Of a stretch of DNA of 7,906 bases, positions 1 through 7,400 are shown in pieces. How positions within the stretch are numbered: the first letter of the stretch is position 1; every line of letters begins with the position of its first letter. This DNA comes from Burkholderiales bacterium (GTDB lineage Bacteria; Pseudomonadota; Gammaproteobacteria; Burkholderiales; Casimicrobiaceae). The notes under the pieces are model-generated. The model was given only the letters and a program-made list of their open reading frames with translations. It was not told the DNA's origin and did no database searches. The DNA lies in contig JAISPI010000068.1 in the NCBI GenBank assembly GCA_031275075.1, forward strand, positions 1 through 7,906, in the 5' to 3' direction. Position numbers and translations under genes: made by a program.

Positions 1-18
1 TGCGTTCTTTGCGGTTAA
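1..18. repeat. Partial copy of the dispersed repeat arm, cut by the window edge
   Basis: The first 18 bases match the outer 18 bases of the right arm of the inverted-repeat element at 4379-4396, with 17 of 18 identical (GTTC here, GCTC there). Both end in GCGGTTAA. The copy ends 7 bases before the metH start codon, in the same orientation relative to the downstream gene as the 4373-4396 arm has to mfd. Whether a second, inverted arm lies upstream, making a full element, cannot be seen. The family identity is inferred; the sequence match is direct. Confidence 0.75.
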
Positions 19-25
19 ATAATTC

Positions 26-2743
26 GTGAACAGCCTTTCGCCCTTTCCTCCCTCCCGCCCCCTCCGCCTTTCCGGCTTGGAGCCGCTGAACATCGGTGAC
101 GGTTCGCTGTTCGTTAATGTCGGCGAGCGCACCAACGTCACCGGCTCGAAGGCATTCGCACGGCTGATTCTGGCCGGTGATTTTGCTGCTGCTGTCGAAG
201 TGGCACGAAATCAGGTGGAGAACGGCGCACAAATCATCGATATCAACATGGACGAGGCAATGCTCGATTCGGTTGCTGCGATGACGCGCTTTTTGAACAT
301 CATCGCCACCGAGCCGGACATCGCCCGCGTGCCGATAATGATCGACTCGTCGCGCTGGGAAGTGATCGAGGCCGGTTTGAAATGTGTGCAAGGACGGGCG
401 CTGGTCAATTCGCTGTCGCTGAAGGAAGGTGAAGAGGAATTTCTGCGCCGCGCCCGCATCGTCAAGCGTTACGGCGCGGCCACCGTGGTGATGGCGTTCG
501 ATGAACAGGGACAGGCCGATTCTTTCGAGCGCCGCATTGCGATCTGTCAACGCGCTTACGATTTGCTCACGCAAAAGGCCGACTTCGCGCCCGAAGACAT
601 TGTTTTCGACCCCAACGTGTTCGCCATCGCCACCGGCATTGACGAACACTCCGATTACGCGCTGGATTTCATCCGGGCGACGCGCTGGATACGCGAACAT
701 CTGCCGCACGCCAAAGTGTCCGGCGGTATTTCGAACGTCAGTTTCAGCTTTCGCGGCAACGACACGGTACGCGAAGCGATCCACACGGTGTTTCTCTATC
801 ACGCCATTCGCAACGGCCTGACAATGGGCATCGTCAACGCAGGTCAGCTTGGTGTTTACGATGAGCTCGATCCGGCGCTACGCGAAGCGGTGGAAGACGT
901 CGTGCTCAACCGTTTGTCGAAACACGGCAACGCCACCGAACATTTGATCGCATTGGCCGAACGCTTCCGCGCACAAGGAAAGCAAACAGAAGCCATACGC
1001 GACGAATGGCCGGAATCGGCGGAGGAGCGCGTTATTCATGCGCTGGTGCGCGGCAACGCTTCGCGCTTGGCCGAAGACCTCAAAACCGTGCGGCAAGAAA
1101 TCGTCGCGCGTGGAGGCAAAACCCTCGAAGTGATTGAAGGCCCGCTGATGCAGGGGATGAACGTCGTCGGCGACCGCTTCGGCGAAGGAAAAATGTTTTT
1201 GCCACAGGTGGTAAAAAGTGCGCGCGTGATGAAAGAGGCAGTGGCCTGGCTGATACCGTTCATCGAGCAGGAAAAAGGTGGTAAGGCGCAAAGCAAAGGC
1301 CGCATTGTCATCGCCACCGTCAAAGGCGACGTTCACGATATTGGAAAAAATATTGTCTCCGTCGTTTTGCAATGCAACAATTTTGAAGTCATCGACCTTG
1401 GCGTGATGGTGCCGGCACAAAAAATCATCGACGCCGCCATTGAAACCAACGCCGATGCCGTCGGTCTCTCCGGGCTTATCACGCCGTCGCTCGAAGAGAT
1501 GGCGCATGTCGCTGCCGAAATGCAGCGCGCCGGTTTGCGCTGCCCGCTTCTCATCGGTGGCGCCACCACTTCGCGCATACACACCGCCGTCAAGATCGCG
1601 CCGCATTATCAAGGCGTCACCGTCTATGTGCCGGATGCTTCGCGCAGCGTCGGTGTCGTCTCCAAATTATTATCGGAAACACAGCGCGACGCTTTTATCG
1701 CCGAAATCGCCGCTGATTACACCAAGATCCGTGAACAGCATGCGCAGAAAAAAGGCACGGCGCTGATCTCGCTGGAAAAAGCGCGTGCCAATGCGTTCAA
1801 GCCGTCGATTGATTACACGCCGGTCGCGCCGTTGAAACTTGGCCGACAACTTCTCGCCGATGTGCCGCTGGCGCAACTCATTCCTTACATCGATTGGTCG
1901 CCGTTCTTTCAGGCGTGGGATTTGCCCGGCCACCATCCTCAGATATTCGATGATGTTGCCGTCGGCGGACAGGCAAAACAGGTATTCGCCGATGCTCAGG
2001 CGATGTTGAAAAAAATCGTCGATAAACGTTGGTTACGCGCCGCCGCCGTATTCGGCGTGTGGCCTGCCTACCGCGACGGTGACGACATCCTCCTGAGCGA
2101 AGGCGCGAAACGGTTGCGCTGGCCGCTGTTGCGGCAACAACAGCAGCGCCCCGAAGGCAAACCCAATTACAGCCTCGCCGATTTCGTACGCGACCAGCAA
2201 GAGGGCAACGATTTCGTCGGCGCTTTTGCGCTGACGGCTGGTCTTGATATTGAACCGCGCTTCGAACATTTCCGGCAAGCGCACGACGATTATTCGGCGC
2301 TGATGCTGAAGGCGCTGGCCAACCGATTGACCGAGGCGTTGGCAGAATGGCTGCATCGGGAAGTGCGTACGCATTACTGGGGCTATGAAAAAACCACGGC
2401 ATCAATCAATGTCGCGCCGTTGCTGAAAGAACAATATCAAGGCATCCGTCCGGCACCGGGCTATCCGGCTTGTCCCGAACACAGCGTTAAGGCTGCGTTG
2501 CTTGATTGGCTAGACGCCGGTGAAATCGGTATGCGCGTCACCGAAAGTTTCGCCATGCTGCCGGCGTCTTCCATTTCCGGTTTTTATCTGGCGCACCCCG
2601 AAGCGCGTTACTTCGCCGTCGGCTCAATCGGCGACGACCAGTTGCGCGATTTTGCGATACGCAATAGCATTGACGATACCGTAGCGCGAAAATTGCTGGC
2701 GCAAAGTATCGTATCGGAAAAACAGGATTCGCCATCTTCATGA
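26..2743 (+). CDS. metH: Cobalamin-dependent methionine synthase, folate/B12/activation-domain subunit (split MetH)
   Basis: Methylates cob(I)alamin from 5-methyltetrahydrofolate and passes the methyl group to homocysteine, the last step of methionine synthesis, in the cytoplasm. The 905 residues align by eye with E. coli MetH from about residue 340 to its end. The pterin-binding domain covers about 15-300 (NVGERTNVTGS at 31-41, DINMDE 72-77, SFRGND 241-246). The B12 cap is about 365-410 (GEGKMFLPQVVKSARVMK). The cobalamin Rossmann domain is about 425-560: DVHDIG at 435-440 gives the axial ligand H437 with D435, S482/T486/S488 follow, and GGATTS is at 511-516. The AdoMet-binding reactivation domain is about 590-895 (YIDW 621-624, RPAPGYPACPEH 808-819). 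The N-terminal zinc/homocysteine domain of the usual ~1200-residue enzyme, with its GGCCGT-type cysteine motif, is absent and probably encoded by a separate upstream gene. The start is GTG at 26; an in-frame TAA at 20-22 rules out an earlier start in view. No clear Shine-Dalgarno sequence is visible. The 3' end overlaps manC by 4 bases. Confidence 0.95.
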   Translation: MNSLSPFPPSRPLRLSGLEPLNIGDGSLFVNVGERTNVTGSKAFARLILAGDFAAAVEVARNQVENGAQIIDINMDEAMLDSVAAMTRFLNIIATEPDIARVPIMIDSSRWEVIEAGLKCVQGRALVNSLSLKEGEEEFLRRARIVKRYGAATVVMAFDEQGQADSFERRIAICQRAYDLLTQKADFAPEDIVFDPNVFAIATGIDEHSDYALDFIRATRWIREHLPHAKVSGGISNVSFSFRGNDTVREAIHTVFLYHAIRNGLTMGIVNAGQLGVYDELDPALREAVEDVVLNRLSKHGNATEHLIALAERFRAQGKQTEAIRDEWPESAEERVIHALVRGNASRLAEDLKTVRQEIVARGGKTLEVIEGPLMQGMNVVGDRFGEGKMFLPQVVKSARVMKEAVAWLIPFIEQEKGGKAQSKGRIVIATVKGDVHDIGKNIVSVVLQCNNFEVIDLGVMVPAQKIIDAAIETNADAVGLSGLITPSLEEMAHVAAEMQRAGLRCPLLIGGATTSRIHTAVKIAPHYQGVTVYVPDASRSVGVVSKLLSETQRDAFIAEIAADYTKIREQHAQKKGTALISLEKARANAFKPSIDYTPVAPLKLGRQLLADVPLAQLIPYIDWSPFFQAWDLPGHHPQIFDDVAVGGQAKQVFADAQAMLKKIVDKRWLRAAAVFGVWPAYRDGDDILLSEGAKRLRWPLLRQQQQRPEGKPNYSLADFVRDQQEGNDFVGAFALTAGLDIEPRFEHFRQAHDDYSALMLKALANRLTEALAEWLHREVRTHYWGYEKTTASINVAPLLKEQYQGIRPAPGYPACPEHSVKAALLDWLDAGEIGMRVTESFAMLPASSISGFYLAHPEARYFAVGSIGDDQLRDFAIRNSIDDTVARKLLAQSIVSEKQDSPSS

Positions 2744-4242
2744 AAACTGCCTCACAGCCTTCCCTTCTCATCCCGGTCATTCTCGCCGGCGGCATCGGCC
2801 AACGTTTATGGCCGTTATCGCGCACTGAACACCCAAAACCATTCCTGACGTTACCGCAAGGCGATACGCTGTTCGGAAAAACGGTTGCCCGCGCCGCTGT
2901 GTTACCCAACGTTTCAACAATACTGATCATTGTCAGCGAAGACTTGTTGCCAACGGTGCGCGCGTTTGTTGAGAAAACATTAAAAGATTCTGGCGCGCAT
3001 GCTGTTCGCGCGATGTTTCTGACCGAGCCCTGTCGCCGTAGCACCGCAGCAGCCATTGCGAGCGCTACGCTCTGGGCGCAGCAACAATACGGTGATGAGG
3101 CCATGCTGTTGGTGCTGCCCGCTGATCACTTGATCGAAGATCAGACTGCGTTTGCCACTGCCGTACAGCGCGCCCGCCAACTCGCATCGCAAGGTCGGCT
3201 TGTAACTTTTGGCATCACACCGGACCGCATCGAAACCGGCTTTGGCTATATTGAAGCCGGTGAAGCGTTGCCGTCTGAAAACGCAATGCCTCCCGCCTGT
3301 CGCATCGCCCGCTTCATCGAAAAACCGTCAGAAGCAGAAGCGCGTCGCTTGCTCGCGCAAGGCCATGTCTTCTGGAATGCGGGAATGTTTTGTTTCCACG
3401 CCGGCGATGTCTCCCAAGCCTTCGCGCATCACGCCGAAACACTATGGAACGCAACGCAACATGCATGGCAGCAGGCACATACGCCGCAATCCGATATTTG
3501 GATGCTGGAACACGTTTCGTTCTCACAAGTTCCGGCTGTTGCTTTTGATCGCGCGATCATGGAAAAAACCGGCGACGGCGCCATTGTCTGTGGCGCGTTC
3601 GACTGGAACGATATCGGCTCCTGGACGGCATGGACAGATCTCATTGACGAAGGCCGTGACGGCAACCGCTTGCATGGTGACGTAATCGCGCACACCAGCC
3701 GTAACACACGGGTTTACGCCGAGAGCCGGTTGATAGCGACAGTCGGTGTTGATGATTTAATCGTCGCCGAAACGGCTGATGCCATTCTGATCGCTCATTG
3801 CGATGCCGTGCAGGATGTGCGCGCGCTTACCGAAACGCTGATGGCGCAGAATCACCCGAGTTGTCACACGCCTCGTACCGTGACGCTCCCGTGGGGACGC
3901 TATACGGTGCTGCGCGAAAACGCCGGTGTCAAGATCAAAGAGATCGAAGTCGCGCCGGGAGCCGCTTTGTCGTTGCAACGCCATCGGTTCCGCAGCGAAC
4001 ATTGGATCGTCACGCAAGGTACTGCACGAGTTACGCGCGGCGAAGAAAGTTTTCTGATACAACACAATGAATCGACCTTCATCCCGGCCGGTGTCAAACA
4101 CCGGCTCGAAAATCCGGGGGAAACGCCTCTTGTGATCATCGAAATACAGTGCGGCAGTTACGTCGGCGAAGACGACATCGAACGTTTTGATGATGTGTAT
4201 GGTCGCACGATTTCAAATAACCATAAAGGAAAGGCTGATTAA
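2740..4242 (+). CDS. manC: Mannose-1-phosphate guanylyltransferase / mannose-6-phosphate isomerase (type II PMI-GMP)
   Basis: Bifunctional cytoplasmic enzyme. The C-terminal cupin interconverts fructose-6-P and mannose-6-P, and the N-terminal nucleotidyltransferase makes GDP-mannose from mannose-1-P and GTP. GDP-mannose feeds exopolysaccharide, O-antigen and GDP-sugar synthesis. The 500 residues fit the family (AlgA/CpsB/XanB, about 480). The nucleotidyltransferase domain covers about 10-290: GGIGQRLWPLSR at 17-28, PADH 127-130, FIEKP 192-196, WNAGMF 212-217 and FDWNDIGSW 288-295. A linker domain follows at about 300-370. The isomerase cupin (about 380-490) has the QxHxxRxEHW signature at 413-422 as QRHRFRSEHW, with the putative metal ligands Q413, H415, E420 and H421 kept, and ends with GEDDIERFDDVYGR. 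The last 11 residues are a short extra tail. The start ATG overlaps the metH stop as ATGA; a weak AGGA lies at 2724-2727, 12 bases upstream, so coupling to metH translation is plausible. The TAA stop lies in the left arm of the inverted-repeat element. No phosphomannomutase or glycan gene is in view, so the polysaccharide served is unknown. Confidence 0.95.
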   Translation: MKTASQPSLLIPVILAGGIGQRLWPLSRTEHPKPFLTLPQGDTLFGKTVARAAVLPNVSTILIIVSEDLLPTVRAFVEKTLKDSGAHAVRAMFLTEPCRRSTAAAIASATLWAQQQYGDEAMLLVLPADHLIEDQTAFATAVQRARQLASQGRLVTFGITPDRIETGFGYIEAGEALPSENAMPPACRIARFIEKPSEAEARRLLAQGHVFWNAGMFCFHAGDVSQAFAHHAETLWNATQHAWQQAHTPQSDIWMLEHVSFSQVPAVAFDRAIMEKTGDGAIVCGAFDWNDIGSWTAWTDLIDEGRDGNRLHGDVIAHTSRNTRVYAESRLIATVGVDDLIVAETADAILIAHCDAVQDVRALTETLMAQNHPSCHTPRTVTLPWGRYTVLRENAGVKIKEIEVAPGAALSLQRHRFRSEHWIVTQGTARVTRGEESFLIQHNESTFIPAGVKHRLENPGETPLVIIEIQCGSYVGEDDIERFDDVYGRTISNNHKGKAD

Positions 4243-4262
4243 CCGCAAAGAACACAAAGAAA
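4239..4262. repeat. Left arm of the inverted repeat
   Basis: Begins TTAACCGCAAAG and continues with a second, similar ACAAAGAA unit, so the arm is itself built of 9-bp near-repeats around CAAAGAA. It is the reverse complement of 4373-4396 except at two positions (4252 and 4254, A in place of the expected G). Its bases 4240-4242 are the manC stop codon TAA. Confidence 0.8.
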
Positions 4263-4372
4263 GACAGATCGCTTGCGATATCCATACGTATCACGCACAT
4301 GGACACTTTCCTATAAATTTGAGCTTCGTAAATTCGCTTTGAGCAAAAAACAACCGAAACAACTTACAGAAA

Positions 4373-4396
4373 TTTCTTTGCGCTCTTTGCGGTTAA
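4373..4396. repeat. Right arm of the inverted repeat
   Basis: Ends CTCTTTGCGGTTAA; the CTTTGCG unit occurs twice with a 9-base period. It pairs with 4239-4262 and matches bases 1-18 of the window at 17 of 18 positions over its outer part. A TAA at 4394-4396 closes the mfd reading frame upstream of its start codon. A run of six T (4402-4407) follows 5 bases after the arm. If the arms paired in RNA this would loosely resemble a terminator, but the 110-base loop makes that weak. Confidence 0.8.
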
Positions 4397-4420
4397 AATG
4401 ATTTTTTCTACCGAAACCGA

Positions 4421-7400
4421 ATGCCGTCTTTCTTTTCTCGTTCGCTAACAAAGCTTCCCGCCGCCGGTCAAAAAATCGCATTGCCGGCAATACCCAGTTC
4501 TGGTGATGCTTTCGTGCTTGCTCAAACGGCAATAGAATGCTTCCATCAAAAATCCACGTTTCTGGTGGTTTGCGAAGACTCCGCCAACGTTCAGCGCCTC
4601 GAAGAAGAAATACGCTGGTGGCTCACGCAAGCGAAACAATCACAAGCGCGCATCGCCGTATTTCCGGACGGTGAAACATTACCTTACGACCCCTTTTCGC
4701 CGCACCAGGATTTGATTTCGGAGCGTATCGCCACGCTTTACCGGATGTTATGCGGTGACGTCGATATCGTGCTGACTGCGGCGGCCACCGCGTTACAGCG
4801 CTTGCCACCACCGTCGTATCTGGCCGCGCACACGTTTTTGTTGAAAACCGGTGATCGTATCGACGCTAACGTCCTGCGCGCGCAACTGGTTCTCGCCGGC
4901 TATAGCGCCGTAACGCAAGTGGTCGCGCCCGGAGAGTTTTCGGTTCGCGGCAGCTTGATCGATTTATTTCCGATGGGCGCGCCGCTGCCGTACCGTCTCG
5001 ATTTGTTCGGCGATGAGCTGGAAAGCATCAAAACCTTCGATGTCGATAACCAGCGTTCGCTCGACACGGTCAGCGAAATCCGGATGCTGCCTGCCCGTGA
5101 GTTTCCGCTCGACGAAACAGCGCGCAAGCGGTTCCGGCAAATGTTTCGCGAATCTTTTGAGGGCGATCCCTCGCGTTCGCTGCTGTACAAAGACGTTTCG
5201 AACGGTTTGACGCCGGGCGGCCTCGAATACTATCTGCCGCTGTTTTTTGAACAGACGGCGTTGTTCGCCGATTATCTTCCAAAGAACACCGTATTGGCGC
5301 TGCATGGTGACACCATGAACGCCTGTGAAACGTTCTGGACCGAAACACAGCAACGTTACCGGCTGCTACGTGGCGATCCGCAACGTCCGTTATTGCCGCC
5401 AGAAACCTTGTTCGCTCCTGTCGATGTTTTGTTCGGCGCCTTCAAAGCCCTGCCGCGTTTCGTCTTGTCAACCGGCGCAGAAATCACGACCGATGCGCCA
5501 TTGCAACTGCTGCCGCCAGTGACAATAGACCGGCGCGCCAAAGATCCGCTAACAACGCTGCGGCAATGGCTTGAATCGACAGAAACGCGCGTCCTGCTGA
5601 TCGCCGAAAGCGCCGGTCGGCGTGAAACGATGCAACAAATGTTGCGTGCCGGTGGTATCACGCTCCCCAATATCGATAACATGGATGTCTGGTTGACCGA
5701 TGCCGCTTCATCACAACAGGCTTTCGCCGTCGGCCCACTTGCCTCCGGTTTTTTCTGGCGCGAAGAAAACGTAACGCTGTTCACCGAATATGATTTGTAT
5801 CACGGCGCAACGAATCGCGTCGTCGCGCGCCGCCAGCGTGAACGCACGCGCCGCGCGTCTGATGTTGATACGCTAATCCGCAATCTTGCCGAGGTGCGCC
5901 CCGGCGATCCGGTTGTTCACGAACAACACGGCATCGGCCGTTATCTCGGCTTGGTCACACTCGCCCTCGACGAAGCCCCCGCCGAATTTTTGCATTTGCA
6001 ATACGCCAACGACGCGACACTGTACGTTCCGGTCGCCGATCTTTTTCTAATCTCTCGTTACAGCAGTGTCGCGCCGGAAGCGGTAACGCTGAACGAACTG
6101 GGTAGCAGCCAATGGGAAAAAGCGCGACGACGTGCCGCCCGAAAAGCCTTCGATACTGCTGCCGAACTGCTCAACTTGTACGCACAACGCGCTGCCCGTC
6201 AAGGGCACCGCTTTGCCTTCGACGAGAACGATTATGCTCGTTTCGCCGATGGTTTCGCCTTCGAGGAAACCGCCGACCAGCAAACGGCCATCGACGCCGT
6301 TATCGCCGATCTCACCTCTGGAAAACCGATGGATCGGCTCGTATGCGGCGATGTCGGTTTCGGCAAAACGGAAGTGGCGTTGCGTGCCGCGTTTGTGGCT
6401 CTCGCCGACGGCAAACAGGTGGCGCTGCTGGCGCCGACAACGCTGCTGGTCGAACAACATTTTCAGATTTTTTCCGACCGTTTTGCCGAATGGCCGATAC
6501 GAATCGCCGAGCTGTCGCGTTTTCGTTCAACAAAAGAAACCAAAACGGCTCTCGACGGTCTTGCAAACGGCAGTATTGATTTGGTGATCGGGACGCACAA
6601 ATTGATTCAGCCCGATATCTGTTTTAAAAATCTGGGACTCGTCATCATCGACGAGGAGCACCGTTTTGGCGTTCGCCAAAAAGAGCAACTCAAAAAGTTA
6701 CGCGCTGAGGTTGACGTATTGACACTGACCGCCACACCGATTCCGCGCACGTTGGCGATGTCGCTCGAAGGGTTGCGCGATTTTTCAGTCATCGCCACTG
6801 CGCCGCAAAAGCGGCTGGCAATAAAAACTTTCGTGTTTCCCTACTCGGCAGGCGTTATCCGCGAAGCAATCGTGCGCGAACTGAAACGCGGCGGTCAGGT
6901 GTATTTTTTGCACAACGAAATCCACACGCTGGCCGATAAAGCAGCACGAATCGCAGAAATGATGCCGGAAGCGCGTGTTGCCGTTGCGCATGGTCAAATG
7001 CCGGAACGTGAACTGGAACAAGTCATGCGCAGCTTTTACCAACAGCGCACGAACGTGCTGGTTTGCTCGACCATTATCGAAACCGGCATTGACGTGCCGA
7101 ACGCCAACACCATTCTGATCGAGCGAGCCGACCGTTTCGGGCTGGCGCAACTGCACCAATTGCGTGGTCGCGTTGGTCGTTCGCATCATCAAGCGTATGC
7201 GTACTTGCTGACGCCTCCGGAAGAAGCACTGACAACGCGGGCAAAAAAACGCTTGGAGGCCATTCAACAGATGGAGCAACTCGGTTCCGGCTTTTACCTG
7301 GCCATGCACGATCTTGAAATCCGTGGCGCCGGAGAAGTGCTGGGAGAGGAACAATCGGGCGAAATCGCCGAAGTCGGCTTCCAGCTCTACGCCGATATGC

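Larger units (their letters stand above)
4239..4396. mobile_element. 158-bp inverted-repeat element, MITE-like or REPIN-like, non-coding
   Basis: Two 24-bp arms in inverted orientation (4239-4262 and 4373-4396, 22 of 24 matching) enclose 110 bases of non-coding DNA that is poorer in GC than the flanking genes. Each outer end is TTAA. The core shows no convincing ORF or RNA gene. It contains a short perfect hairpin (ATCGC-TT-GCGAT, 4268-4279) and a direct repeat TTTGAGC at 4318-4324 and 4338-4344. No target-site duplication beyond TTAA itself is visible (GGCTGA on the left, AATGAT on the right). The element fills almost the whole manC-mfd gap. Mobility is inferred from the structure and from a further arm copy at bases 1-18. 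It could equally be two independent copies of a short dispersed repeat that happen to face each other. Confidence 0.5.

Noticed and set aside
878..1612. Long open frame of 244 codons on the - strand inside metH
   Set aside because: It lies wholly antisense to conserved MetH domains, has no recognisable domain, and its composition is that of a mirror frame of a moderately GC-rich gene.
2538..3104. Open frame of 188 codons on the - strand spanning the metH-manC junction
   Set aside because: Both + strand genes here are clearly conserved to their ends; the antisense product resembles nothing known.
3270..3279. GCCGTCTGAA, identical to the 10-base Neisseria DNA uptake sequence
   Set aside because: It is a single copy, inside the manC coding frame. 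A genome using this signal would be expected to carry several in 8 kb; I saw no other exact copy. Probably chance.
4289..4317. Possible mfd promoter with TATAAA as -10
   Set aside because: No acceptable -35 hexamer lies 16-18 bases upstream, and AT-rich gaps give such -10 matches easily.
4239..4407. Rho-independent terminator formed by the arms plus the T-run at 4402-4407
   Set aside because: A 110-base loop, two mismatches on the + strand and a 5-base gap before the T-run do not fit an intrinsic terminator.
4398..4448. 16-codon frame overlapping the mfd start
   Set aside because: Too short, has no SD-like sequence in its present position, and no leader-peptide features; kept only as part of the junction hypothesis.
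4311..4532. 73-codon - strand frame covering the gap and the start of mfd
   Set aside because: Its NRKERKE stretch is just a translation of the repeat arm, and the rest is antisense to mfd. Such frames commonly arise from repeats of this kind.
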